Below are positions 36,897-45,564 of a stretch of DNA of 61,390 nt, piece after piece. The number at the start of each line of letters is the position of its first letter. Position 1 is the stretch's first letter. The position numbers and the translations under genes were made by a program. The stretch comes from a virus, in IMG/VR virus record IMGVR_UViG_3300028608_000016, positions 1 through 61,390 of that record. One strand, written 5' to 3'. The notes under the pieces were generated by a model that saw only the letters and a program-made list of their open reading frames with translations, made no database searches and was not told the DNA's origin.

Positions 36897-37907
36897 TTAA
36901 ATCACAGCAGCACAGTACGCGCCGTTGTAATTGTATTCCGAACGTTGAATTGTGCCGTCCGACATTACCGATTCCGTAAATGTTCCGGATGCCGAAGTTG
37001 GACCGCCGAGTACGCCGCCAATTGTGTGACCCGCAGGACACACTAGATCAGGTGCAGCGAGCGTAGTTACGGAAACGACAACAGGCGTTTCAACGCTGGC
37101 GCTGGAAACAAGGGCAAACGTTTTTGCGGAATTCAAATCAACGAATTCGCCTTCCCAATCAACTGGGCACAAGCAGTCTTCCGGCGCTGCCCAAATCAAA
37201 TCAGTTGCACCGGGTGCGGGAGTGAGTCCAACAAAAGGATTCATTTCGCGACCTTGCGGACCATCGGGGCCAATCAAAGTTGTTGGGCACGAAAAACCTT
37301 TTGGTCCTCGTTTCCCTTCGCGACCGGGAATACCTTCTGGCCCTTGAATACCAGTTGGACCAGTTGGGCCGGGGGCGCCGGTCAATCCGTCTGGACCTAC
37401 TGGACCTTCTTCACCGAAATCGCCAATGTCACCCGTTCTTCCGTCTGCGCCTGTTGCACCTTCGCAACCGGTCAAACCATCTTTTCCTTCGCGACCATCG
37501 CGTGCATCTTTTCCGTCTTTTCCTCGGTCGCCTTGCGGACCAGTGGGGCCGACGCCGAAATCAATCTGGCGCAGAAAGCCGGAAATGTTTACCACTTCAC
37601 CACTGGCACGGACAAACGTGATTTGCCCGGAATCGTCGTCGTAAGACCACTGCACCGATTTCTCAGCGTTGGTTTCTTCGGGAACGACATAATCAAATTC
37701 GTTGGTTGCTGCGTTTCGGTTTAGCTGTTTACCATCGAGGCCAAGCGCTTCAATGATTTGAATTGGTTTCAGCGTGACTTGCTGACCAGTCATGAGCGCC
37801 TGAATCGACGGCGAGTTTTGAGCCGGTTTGTTTGTGATGACCGGAGCACCAATTGGAACCTTGACACTGGTGCCGTCAAGGGACGCTTGCGTTAATTCGT
37901 TTGCCAT
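36897..37907 (-). CDS. Collagen-like fibre ending in a CPxGxTxGG mini-domain, 336 aa
   Basis: The anchor module is displaced to about residues 45-115 by an N-terminal extension of about 35 residues (MANELTQASLDGTSVKVPIG). The collagen part (about 120-204) has 28 triplets with one Cys (LTGCEGA) at the family position. The C-terminus (about 285-336) contains CPAGHTIGGVLGG, a MSDGTIQRSEYNYNG phrase and AYCAAVI. That is a fifth copy of the mini-domain repeated four times in the 1405-aa protein encoded just downstream. The link suggests that the two proteins share an interface or were assembled by domain shuffling. The start overlaps the end of the previous gene by 16 bases. Confidence 0.84.
   Translation of the reverse strand: MANELTQASLDGTSVKVPIGAPVITNKPAQNSPSIQALMTGQQVTLKPIQIIEALGLDGKQLNRNAATNEFDYVVPEETNAEKSVQWSYDDDSGQITFVRASGEVVNISGFLRQIDFGVGPTGPQGDRGKDGKDARDGREGKDGLTGCEGATGADGRTGDIGDFGEEGPVGPDGLTGAPGPTGPTGIQGPEGIPGREGKRGPKGFSCPTTLIGPDGPQGREMNPFVGLTPAPGATDLIWAAPEDCLCPVDWEGEFVDLNSAKTFALVSSASVETPVVVSVTTLAAPDLVCPAGHTIGGVLGGPTSASGTFTESVMSDGTIQRSEYNYNGAYCAAVI
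37296..37550 (-). repeat. Collagen Gly-X-Y coding repeat
   Basis: About 28 Gly-X-Y triplets in the 336-aa protein; the first half is Asp/Lys/Arg/Glu-rich and the second Pro/Thr-rich. One triplet is imperfect (KDARDG). Confidence 0.85.
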
Positions 37908-38341
37908 TCTGAATATGACTCCAGCGCGTTGTCCACTTCTGGCGGGGTTTGCGCCGCATTGATTGCAGCTTTGGCCAAGTGGAAAGCGCGGTTTCGCGCA
38001 TTGATCGCGGAAGCCAACGAACCACTGGTGCCTTCAAACAAACCGTTCCGCAAATAGACTTCGCCATACCGGGACTCCATCTGGATAACCTGCGCAAGCT
38101 CGTAATCAAAAACTTTGATTCCGTTGTGCAGTGTCCAGTCGGAAAGCTGAATCCGCGATATGGCGACTTGTTTGTACGCGACCAAATCAACAGAGATATG
38201 CAAAACACCTGCACGGACTTCGACATTTAGAACGCCGTAGTTTTCGTGCAGGTAGCAAAACATTTCTTCGTCGATCAGCACCGCGTCTTCTGGAAACGGG
38301 CCATCACCGGAGTGAAGACCCTTGGCACTGACTGCCCACAT
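37892..38341 (-). CDS. Possible tail-fibre assembly-like protein, 149 aa
   Basis: The protein starts MWAVSAKGLHSGDGPFPEDA. It has a short beta N-terminus with VLIDEEMFCYLHENYGVL and a C-terminus of two helices (AINARNRAFHLAKAAINAAQ, PPEVDNALESYSEWQ). This layout recalls Caudo_TAP-type fibre chaperones, which have a small N-terminal domain around P-D-V--I/L---E and a helical C-terminus. The gene sits between a collar-fibre gene and a collagen-like fibre gene, as such chaperones often do. The likeness is weak, so it may be an unrelated small virion protein. Confidence 0.6.
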   Translation of the reverse strand: MWAVSAKGLHSGDGPFPEDAVLIDEEMFCYLHENYGVLNVEVRAGVLHISVDLVAYKQVAISRIQLSDWTLHNGIKVFDYELAQVIQMESRYGEVYLRNGLFEGTSGSLASAINARNRAFHLAKAAINAAQTPPEVDNALESYSEWQTN

Positions 38342-40654
38342 TTACGAATCCCATTTTGGAATTTTGGTTACGCTGATGTTTAGCGTGAGCAACGCGGGGA
38401 ACTGCGAAACGTTGGCATTGTTGATGCGCATTTTGCCAACCACTTCAACAAAGCCTGCCGGGTGGTTGTCTTTCTCGATTTCGAAAATGCGTGTCATGCT
38501 CGCGTTTGCATAGGCCATGGCCGCAGCGTTTTCAGTTCCGGTAATGCTGGAAAAACCAGCCTGTCCAGTACCGATAATCTGCTTGCCGTAGTCTGGTTCT
38601 TTCGTGTTGGTCGAACGCATACCGACAACGAATTCAATGTTTTCCAAACCCTGCGTTGACATAAAGCCGGGGCCGAGACGAACAGAGAAATCGCACGATA
38701 CCTGAATCAGCATATTGTTTTCGACTTCGACACGGTGAGTCGCCAGCACTTGGTTGGCGTTCTTTTCCGTAATCAGGTTTGTGTGAACCGTGATCGGATC
38801 ATCCTGCGCCGCAGCCGCATACGTGTTTTCGATTCGCAGCGTTGGATACTGTCCGGTCAATCGAATGCCGTCGCCCGCTTCAAAGTTTGGAGCAGGAATC
38901 GGCAAGGTGATTGGCGACATTCCGTGGCGCAGAAGTTTCAGGCTTTTGTACGAGAGGAAACCGTCATACACAACGCCTTTGAGGTTTGTGTTTTCGGTGC
39001 CTTGCGCTTCCACGTTGTCGAAAATCAAAACTTCGACTTCGACGCCATCTTGCAGCGAACCGGTCAGGATTAGCGTGTCTTCGACAATCGTGTACAGATC
39101 GTCGTGAACGTGCGTACCTTGGTGCGAAAGGAAAACTTGCTCTTTTGTTTGCGGCTTGAACGGCAAAACAAGATACAACGTTTCGCCGGTAATCATGTAC
39201 GTCTGCGTGGTGATGCGCGTGCTGTAACCGGTCGCCAACACTTGGCGGAACGAACGCAATTCCAACGGCAGGCCAGCCAGTGGCGGTTCTGCAAAAACGA
39301 TTTCGTTGGTTTGCGGATCGTAAGTGTACGCGCTCATTTGCTGCAACGTACCGGCCAAGAATGCAAACAGGAACTTCACGTCTGCAATCGGTTGGCTCAT
39401 TTTGAAGCGAACTTTCTGGCCGTCGCCGGTGTGGTGATCGCTGGTGAATTCGAGACGCGTACCAGTGCTGGAAGCTTTGGTGAAAATGCGCAGGTCAATC
39501 GGCACAGCAGCCGAAATCTTTTCTGCGAATTCCACTTCCGATGCGTTTACGTCGAATGCGGTACGGTGCTGCGTTACGCCACCGAGGGCCGGGTAAACGA
39601 AGTTTGCGTTTTCAACAATCAGATCGCCGATGCTGTAGCGCGCTTCCTGCCCGTTGCCGATGTAGTTTAGGATGTTGATATCCAAACGACCCGGTGCCGT
39701 GTACAGAGTGTTGAGAACTTTCGCACCAGACTTTTGCGGACCCCAAACAGGCGCTTCACCCGGACCGGAAATCAGAACCCAATCTTCCGGAACGTTGGTT
39801 TTGTCGGGCAGACCGGAACCGCCACCGAGTTGCGAACCCCCGGTTTGGCGCCAAACTGCAATTGTGCAATTCGCAAGGTCAGTCAGGTTGCGGCCGTCCG
39901 ATTCGATAAACGAACCGTTGGCGGCTTCGTAATAGAAGCGGCGCGTTTGTCCTTGACCAGTACCAGCTACAACGTGAACAATCACGACTTCTTTATCAAC
40001 GAAAACTTGTGAACTCGTAATCGTGAAACTGGAAGTGGTTGCGGTTTTTGGTTTTGCAGAATAAACGCGAGTGTGATCGGTGAAGCCCCACTGGAACGCA
40101 CCGGCACCGGAACGCATAGCCAGAACGGGCGAATCGCCGCCAGCGCTGTTTACCTTTCCGTTCGCAACCAGAATGCCGTTGAATTGCGTGGCGGCTGGTG
40201 CAGGCAAACGATAAAGGAAAGCAGTCATCGGCAGCGATTCATAATCGCCGTAGGCAACATTGATTGTGGTGAGGTCGCCGCGAGTGGAAGTCATCACGAC
40301 GCTGATTTCGTAAAGCTCGTTCGGAATCAGAACAATCGGTTCAGAGAAAACGCAACGCCCCAGCAGAACCTCGCCGGTCAGGTAAACGCACAATTCCTTG
40401 ATTTCGGTTTCAACTTCAACACTGTTGCCGTCGAGTACGAAAAAGAATCGGGCACTGTTTGCGCTGGCAACCTCAACGTGGTGAATGCTTCCTTGAATGA
40501 GCGTGTTACCGAGAATGTCGGTCGCATTTTCAATCGTCGGCGAAAGGCCGGAATCCCCGCCTCTGAAAAATACCGGGTCAACCAAGATGCCACCCGCGTT
40601 TGCGTTTTGAATCGCGCGCAGGCCAACATCTTGAAGAATGAGTTTGTCAGTCAT
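38342..40654 (-). CDS. Tail-collar-fibre-like protein, 770 aa
   Basis: The N-terminus (LILQDVGLRAIQNANAGGIL, VDPVFFRGGDSG) matches the opening of phage tail-collar fibre proteins, where a T-x-x-G-x-x-A-I/L helix leads to a gly-rich FxxGD turn. That domain docks fibres on baseplates. The rest is a long beta-rich body with a G-rich linker (GGSQLGGGSGLPDK, about 272-285). Further on are phrases such as NIDFHxxGDGQ-type turns (TSDHHTGDGQKVRF) and SHQGTHVHDDLYTIVEDTLI. The C-terminal 130 residues (EVENNMLIQVSCDFSVRLGP to LTLNISVTKIPKWDS) form a last beta domain. The gene begins the fibre block after the baseplate genes, consistent with a baseplate-proximal fibre. Confidence 0.75.
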   Translation of the reverse strand: MTDKLILQDVGLRAIQNANAGGILVDPVFFRGGDSGLSPTIENATDILGNTLIQGSIHHVEVASANSARFFFVLDGNSVEVETEIKELCVYLTGEVLLGRCVFSEPIVLIPNELYEISVVMTSTRGDLTTINVAYGDYESLPMTAFLYRLPAPAATQFNGILVANGKVNSAGGDSPVLAMRSGAGAFQWGFTDHTRVYSAKPKTATTSSFTITSSQVFVDKEVVIVHVVAGTGQGQTRRFYYEAANGSFIESDGRNLTDLANCTIAVWRQTGGSQLGGGSGLPDKTNVPEDWVLISGPGEAPVWGPQKSGAKVLNTLYTAPGRLDINILNYIGNGQEARYSIGDLIVENANFVYPALGGVTQHRTAFDVNASEVEFAEKISAAVPIDLRIFTKASSTGTRLEFTSDHHTGDGQKVRFKMSQPIADVKFLFAFLAGTLQQMSAYTYDPQTNEIVFAEPPLAGLPLELRSFRQVLATGYSTRITTQTYMITGETLYLVLPFKPQTKEQVFLSHQGTHVHDDLYTIVEDTLILTGSLQDGVEVEVLIFDNVEAQGTENTNLKGVVYDGFLSYKSLKLLRHGMSPITLPIPAPNFEAGDGIRLTGQYPTLRIENTYAAAAQDDPITVHTNLITEKNANQVLATHRVEVENNMLIQVSCDFSVRLGPGFMSTQGLENIEFVVGMRSTNTKEPDYGKQIIGTGQAGFSSITGTENAAAMAYANASMTRIFEIEKDNHPAGFVEVVGKMRINNANVSQFPALLTLNISVTKIPKWDS

Positions 40655-40664
40655 GTGAAAACCT

Positions 40665-40913
40665 TTAAACCGGAATCGGGTTGGTCACGCGGCACGGTGG
40701 GCAGTAGTAAACTTGTCCACCATCAGCGAGAATGCCGTTGCCCATGCGAGAACCGCATTTTGGACACTGACTCGGATTCATGTTGGTGAGCGCAGAAGCG
40801 GTTGCAACTTCGCGAGTATCGGTGTTTTCTTCACCGCTGGAAGCTACCGCAGTTTCTGGTTTTGCTGGAGCGAACGGATCAAACAGTTCGCGCCCGGTGT
40901 TCATGGTTTGCAT
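40665..40913 (-). CDS. Small zinc-ribbon protein, 82 aa
   Basis: After a low-complexity N-terminus rich in Ala, Thr and Glu, residues 50-76 carry CPKCGSRMGNGILADGGQVY and then YCPPC. That is two CxxC pairs about 18 residues apart, a typical zinc ribbon. Such ribbons can bind nucleic acid or protein. Its place inside a run of fibre genes, ten bases from the 770-aa gene, favours a structural or assembly role over transcription control, but this is a guess. The start is MQTMNTGREL; an in-frame ATG three codons later is also possible. Confidence 0.75.
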   Translation of the reverse strand: MQTMNTGRELFDPFAPAKPETAVASSGEENTDTREVATASALTNMNPSQCPKCGSRMGNGILADGGQVYYCPPCRVTNPIPV

Positions 40914-40936
40914 AAAACGTCTCCTTTTCCGTTAAA

Positions 40937-41557
40937 TTACGGGGCGGTCGGAGTTTCTTCTTCCGGTTTGTCTTTCTCGGGCAATTCAACAGTGATGTTG
41001 ATACACTTCGGTTCCGACACTTGGCCGCTATCATTCAAGATTGCGTAGGTGATCGAATCCGGCCCTTCGTACCCGCGAATAGGGCAATACAGCAGAGTAT
41101 CAAAATACAAACTCGGACGACAGAAACCAGCGGACGGCTGCACAATCACAACCGGGACAACGCGCTGGCAAACGTCGGGACCGTCGCGGCGATCAGTTCC
41201 GTAGTTTGCGTCAACAAGGCTGAATGGCGAAATCATGTTTTTGATTGGAATTTCGCACCATTCCAAATCGGTTGGGTCTTCGTTGTCGCAAATAACGTCA
41301 ACGCGTCCAGAGCGTGGCGCGTCAAACGTCAATTGTTGGCCCGCGATAGTGTACCCGGTCAGCATGCGCCGACCGTTGAAATACACTTCCACCCAATCAA
41401 CACAGGGCGGCATGAAATTCAATTTGAAGGTTCGGATGTTGTTACCCAAAACCTTCATCTTGAATGCAATGCGCTCACGGCCTTCGATGCGACTGATAAC
41501 GGTCAGGGTTTTTGCGGTCGGTTTAATCAAACGCAAATCCGGATTCAGTGCAATCAT
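40937..41557 (-). CDS. Ig-like beta protein of the fibre region, 206 aa
   Basis: The protein starts MIALNPDLRLIKPTAKTLTV. An N-terminal beta segment (RIAFKMKVLGNNIRTFKLNF, VDWVEVYFNGRRMLTGYTIA) could be a dockerin-like or Ig-like domain. The C-terminal part (YEGPDSITYAILNDSGQVSE, then PKCINITVELPE) is typical of cadherin/Ig-like repeats in which G-PDSITY--ND--G is followed by an ITV ending. A Pro/Glu/Thr tail closes it. There are seven cysteines, in line with neighbours. A virion fibre or baseplate accessory is likely by position. Confidence 0.72.
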   Translation of the reverse strand: MIALNPDLRLIKPTAKTLTVISRIEGRERIAFKMKVLGNNIRTFKLNFMPPCVDWVEVYFNGRRMLTGYTIAGQQLTFDAPRSGRVDVICDNEDPTDLEWCEIPIKNMISPFSLVDANYGTDRRDGPDVCQRVVPVVIVQPSAGFCRPSLYFDTLLYCPIRGYEGPDSITYAILNDSGQVSEPKCINITVELPEKDKPEEETPTAP

Positions 41558-41570
41558 TGTTTTGATTCCG

Positions 41571-42293
41571 TTAGAGTTTCGCTTGGAGCGTCAAGTCCCA
41601 GTGGGTTCCGGCGTTACTGTTTGTGTTGCTCAAGGTAATCACAAACCCGTAATGTCCGGCCACATTGGGCATTTCAAATTCCGCTGAAACAATGCGGCCC
41701 ATTGCTTTACTGCCAATGCCACCGGCCTGCACCACGTTGGCAACGTCGGAAGCGTCAGCCAGATAAATCATTTGAGTGCCCGTGCCGCCAGTGGTCGAAG
41801 GCTTGCCGACTTTGCGAAGACCAATTGTGAAATCAATGGTTGCGGTCGGCGAGTTGTTTTGCGAGTACGCTGCCGTAATGCGGAATTTCGTTCCGGCCGG
41901 GTAATCTGCCGGATCGTAATAAAACAGATTGAGCGGAATCGTTGTCAATGTGCCAGTTATAGAAAGTACCACAACGTTTGGCATCGCCCAATACGACCCA
42001 ATCCCTTGCGCGCCGACCAATGTTGAAACATTCAAAACCGGACGGAAGCGAGCAGCCACGCCGCCGAGAGCAGCGGCAATCAGTTCCTGAACTTTTGTAA
42101 GATTTGGAACGTGCTTCCACGTTGTGCCGTCGTGATGATAAAACCCATCCGGCCACGTAGTCGGGTCAGCGTGGCCCGCCAACGAAAACAATTCGCCGCG
42201 ACTGCCGTTTTCCGGAAAGGTTGGTGAAGAAGGCAGCGTGAGGTTGTGAACCACGCCACCTTCAACAATTGTGATATTGCCGTTTACTTTCAT
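41571..42293 (-). CDS. Small fibre-like protein, 240 aa
   Basis: The N-terminal part (MKVNGNITIVEGGVVHNLTL, SRGELFSLAG, PDGFYHHDGTTWKHVPNLTK) has the P-G-FY--DGT-W phrase seen in many phage fibre proteins, where it forms a small beta cap before a helical segment (VQELIAAALGG). A beta-sandwich body with IPLNLFYYDPADYPAGTKFR follows, and then a C-terminal strand set (GHYGFVITLSNTNSNAGTHW). A similar W-DGATW phrase occurs in the 354-aa fibre protein. It is probably a fibre subunit or adaptor next to the baseplate block. The 58 bases before the start hold no recognisable promoter, only a possible nine-codon mini-frame. Confidence 0.75.
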   Translation of the reverse strand: MKVNGNITIVEGGVVHNLTLPSSPTFPENGSRGELFSLAGHADPTTWPDGFYHHDGTTWKHVPNLTKVQELIAAALGGVAARFRPVLNVSTLVGAQGIGSYWAMPNVVVLSITGTLTTIPLNLFYYDPADYPAGTKFRITAAYSQNNSPTATIDFTIGLRKVGKPSTTGGTGTQMIYLADASDVANVVQAGGIGSKAMGRIVSAEFEMPNVAGHYGFVITLSNTNSNAGTHWDLTLQAKL

Positions 42294-42351
42294 GAGAAGT
42301 TCCAGTAATTAGGTTTGCATTCTGGCTTCCTCTGCCATCCGTATTCCGCAC

Positions 42352-45300
42352 TTAGGAAAAGGTAACGTCGAAATTCGTGTTACCGATTGCGGAGAAGTTT
42401 GTGCGGTAAATAAACCACAGTGTCGAGATTCCGTTAATCACACGGGTTATGGTGATTGGTCCAGCGGTCGAACCAATGGAACCATCGGCAGGCCACGTCG
42501 CACCATCCCACCCGCCTTCGACGTGCGTGGTTACTTCTTTGAAAGTTGCCAATCCCCAAACCAGCGGATACGCAAACCAACCGTAGCGACCGGCTGAAAC
42601 GTTGATGTTGAACCGCCCGTCAATCAATTGGCCGGTCATGGCAAAGATTGCATCGTGCGAAACGTCAATCGGTGCCGTACCAAACAGCGGTTGGCTTCCG
42701 GTAACTTTCACTTCTTTTGTCACTTCGATAGTTTCGAAACCGTCGGAGTACGTGGCTTTGATTGTGAAACTTGGATTCACAACTGGACCGACCACACGCA
42801 AAAGACCATTGCTGGAAACTTGAATGTTTAGCGGGTCAGTCATGATTTCCCATTCGCACGTCACCAGCTTGCCGCCGCCCGGCACAACCGTATCCGCCAG
42901 CGTAAAAATCTCAGCGGAGAATTGGCTGGTTTCACCGATTTCCATTGTGTCTGGCGCGGTCATCAGCATGGTGCTGTATTGCGAATCGCGAACAACCGAA
43001 GAAACAACAATCGAATCTACAACCGTGTAGCCGCCGCATGTGTACGTCGCAGTAACGGTCATGGTTGCAGCGCGGTTGCCTTCAACAGTTAGGAAACCGT
43101 TTGCGTCAATCGAAGCAACATCGTTGTCAACGTCGAGTGCCCAGTCCGAAGAAACAGCGAGTTCATTCGGGCATTGGTCGAAACGAATCATTTGAGCAAA
43201 CGACGCGATTTCGTTACTGTAGAAAACAGGCGGGCCGCTGATTCGGGAAGTCATCGGTTTATCCGGCCCCATTGGTGCGACGTAACGAACGGTGATTTTG
43301 TAATTCACTTCTTCTTGGAAATAGCGCGCTGTGATTACAACGTCCATATCTTCGTCAACATCACGACCTTGCACAACGCCAGAACCAACAACATCAGCAG
43401 CAACAAAAGTCGCGTTCGAATCAAGGGTGCTCGCACTCCATTTTGGCGTGACCGGTTCCATGGTGCCATCTTTGTAAACAGCGGTAGCGGTCAAAACGAT
43501 TCGCTCACCGGCATTCACAAGGTTTGGACCGGAAACAATCAGGCCGGTGACGACGTTTGTTTTCGCAATGCACACAACGGTTTTGCGCTGCGTGAATCGC
43601 ACACCATCTTTCAGGTAATCCGCCTGCACTTCCAACAATCCGATTTCCGGATCGGCAAAAGTCAGAATGCCACCAGCGGTAATGGTTGCCCAAGTCGGGT
43701 TTCCAACAAGGCTCCACGTCGGCGCAATCAATTGGCGGCTGTTGTCGGAATAAACCGCAAGGCCAGTCAAAACACCGACTGCGCCTTCGTGCAAGTTTTC
43801 CGGACCTTGAATCACCAACGAATTCAGCACTACCGGATCGCGGGTAATGTTGACGGTAAACTCTGCGGTGAAATCACGTACTTTCGCTTTTACCACAACA
43901 GCACGCGGTCGCTCGCCGGTCGTACCAACTTCCAGAATGCCGTCTGCACCAATGTGGTAATCTTCGCACGACCAGTCAGCGATAATCACACCGCTCGAAT
44001 TGTCTTGGAAGGTGCCGATGCAGTTGAACTGCAAACGATCATTTTCGTAACCAGCGGTTGGGCCGGAAACGTTGATCGCCACCAATGGATTCAGCACTTG
44101 CGTGATTTGCGAATCGAAAGCGTGGTCCAGCGACACACCTCGGAAAGTGTATTTCGCTTTAAACGTTACGTCGGTTGTGCCTTCGGTTGTGCCTGTAGAA
44201 ACGAGGCCGTTGTTATCGACGTATGCTGCACTCGAAGACGCCGACCAACGTGCCAGCACTGCCTGTTCCGAACCATCAGAGAAAACCGCATTCGCCTGAA
44301 ACAGATACGTCGAGTTTTCTTCCAATTGCTTTTCGCCTGCGATATAGAAATCGGTAAGCGAAAGGTTTTCATCGACGTGTTTTACCTTCACCAGTTTTGC
44401 AGTTGGGTATTCCACGCCGCCGACTTTGTACACTGCATGCAGCGCCAGTTCTTGATCGGAAGAAACGTCTTCAACAGTGACGCGATTGAATGCCGCTTTT
44501 GCATACGGCGACATTAGCGTAACCTGCACGTCGATTTCGTTGTTGCCTTGTGCGTGATAACAGCGCACGGTGTAATCGCCGTAGGTGCCGCCTTGCAGCG
44601 TATCCGGACCTTCAATCTGGATGAAGCGAATGTCGTCATACGCTTTTTGAATCACCACGGATTTCTCAATCGTGTAACCCAAAAACTTTGCGTAGACTTT
44701 GACGGTCGTGTCGAAATCAACATTGCCAAAAGAGGCGAGGCCAGCCGGGGTGAATTGCACAAGGCCCGGTTTATCCGACCACCATTCATTCGGGAAAAAC
44801 TGCCCGCCGTTTTCCTCAAGGAAATAGGAAGCGGAACCGCCCATTTCGATTTTGCTCGGGCCGTTCATGGTGAAGTTGCGAATAGGCTTACCAGTACCCG
44901 GATCAATCGTGGTGCCGTTTTCACCGAAACGCAAAACGCGTCGTTTGTGTTTTTCCACAACGGCTGCGAAAGCGAGTTGGTCAACTTCCACGTCGATAGT
45001 GAAAGCGAATTTGTCGATCACCAGATTGACGGGCGCATACGAATAAAACGCCGAAAGGAGACGATCTTTCAGCGTTTGGTTTCGAGGCAGGATGATTCGC
45101 GCATCGGCCCCCACGGTTTGCATGGTGAGATTTACGTGAGTGGTTTTGTACCACGTCCCGCCATCCACGCGTTTTGGCCCGTAGGGTTCCGGATAGAAAT
45201 CAATGTAGTCTTCGGTCCACAAAGTTTGCACGCTCATGCGGCGGCCGAGAATAAACTCGATCACCCGCCACATGGAATCCAAACCCGAATGCTGATAAAT

Positions 45301-45564
45301 CAGCGGAATCATGTAAACCGATTTCGTCAACCGATCAGGATTCAAAATCAAATCCAGCGGCGTATCAATGCCGAGGTCGCGCAGCGTAAGCAACACGATG
45401 TTTGGATCGGTGACTGCGGTGATGTTTCGGATTTCACGCAAACCTTCCATTGGTTCGCGAACTTGCGTTTGGTAGAAATCAGCCAGTGCGTCGAGGAAGT
45501 CTTGCCACGCGACCTGCGACGTAAACATTTCTGTTTCGAGGCCGTCAAACGTAATCTTTTCCAT
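42352..45564 (-). CDS. Baseplate gpI/gp7-like protein with about eight Ig-like domains, 1070 aa
   Basis: The N-terminal 210 residues (MEKITFDGLETEMFTSQVAW, then REIRNITAVTDPNIVLLTLR and YQHSGLDSMWRVIEFILGRR) resemble the tail protein I / baseplate wedge family that contacts the J-like wedge protein. The J-like gene lies directly upstream and overlaps by one base, the usual J-I order. Residues about 235-970 are repeated bacterial Ig-like (BIG2-type) domains with phrases such as SNGLLRVVG, DNNGLVSTG, ASITIDANGFLTV-like units and VYKDGTMEPVTPKWSAS. I count about eight. The last 100 residues differ (APIDVSHDAIFAMTGQLIDG). The fusion of a wedge protein with a long Ig array suggests a decorated or arm-bearing baseplate. 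Confidence 0.75.
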   Translation of the reverse strand: MEKITFDGLETEMFTSQVAWQDFLDALADFYQTQVREPMEGLREIRNITAVTDPNIVLLTLRDLGIDTPLDLILNPDRLTKSVYMIPLIYQHSGLDSMWRVIEFILGRRMSVQTLWTEDYIDFYPEPYGPKRVDGGTWYKTTHVNLTMQTVGADARIILPRNQTLKDRLLSAFYSYAPVNLVIDKFAFTIDVEVDQLAFAAVVEKHKRRVLRFGENGTTIDPGTGKPIRNFTMNGPSKIEMGGSASYFLEENGGQFFPNEWWSDKPGLVQFTPAGLASFGNVDFDTTVKVYAKFLGYTIEKSVVIQKAYDDIRFIQIEGPDTLQGGTYGDYTVRCYHAQGNNEIDVQVTLMSPYAKAAFNRVTVEDVSSDQELALHAVYKVGGVEYPTAKLVKVKHVDENLSLTDFYIAGEKQLEENSTYLFQANAVFSDGSEQAVLARWSASSSAAYVDNNGLVSTGTTEGTTDVTFKAKYTFRGVSLDHAFDSQITQVLNPLVAINVSGPTAGYENDRLQFNCIGTFQDNSSGVIIADWSCEDYHIGADGILEVGTTGERPRAVVVKAKVRDFTAEFTVNITRDPVVLNSLVIQGPENLHEGAVGVLTGLAVYSDNSRQLIAPTWSLVGNPTWATITAGGILTFADPEIGLLEVQADYLKDGVRFTQRKTVVCIAKTNVVTGLIVSGPNLVNAGERIVLTATAVYKDGTMEPVTPKWSASTLDSNATFVAADVVGSGVVQGRDVDEDMDVVITARYFQEEVNYKITVRYVAPMGPDKPMTSRISGPPVFYSNEIASFAQMIRFDQCPNELAVSSDWALDVDNDVASIDANGFLTVEGNRAATMTVTATYTCGGYTVVDSIVVSSVVRDSQYSTMLMTAPDTMEIGETSQFSAEIFTLADTVVPGGGKLVTCEWEIMTDPLNIQVSSNGLLRVVGPVVNPSFTIKATYSDGFETIEVTKEVKVTGSQPLFGTAPIDVSHDAIFAMTGQLIDGRFNINVSAGRYGWFAYPLVWGLATFKEVTTHVEGGWDGATWPADGSIGSTAGPITITRVINGISTLWFIYRTNFSAIGNTNFDVTFS

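Noticed and set aside
26393-37550. CRISPR-like or satellite repeats in the collagen-coding tracts
   Set aside because: The nucleotide repeats follow Gly-X-Y codons, vary in sequence and length, and lack spacers.
42294-42351. A nine-codon mini-frame as a leader peptide
   Set aside because: Too short and without conserved context or attenuator hairpin.
10978-45564. Long plus-strand frames opposite the fibre genes, up to about 750 codons
   Set aside because: They arise from codon bias of the minus-strand genes, are Arg/Cys/Phe-rich, and have no ribosome sites or recognisable domains.
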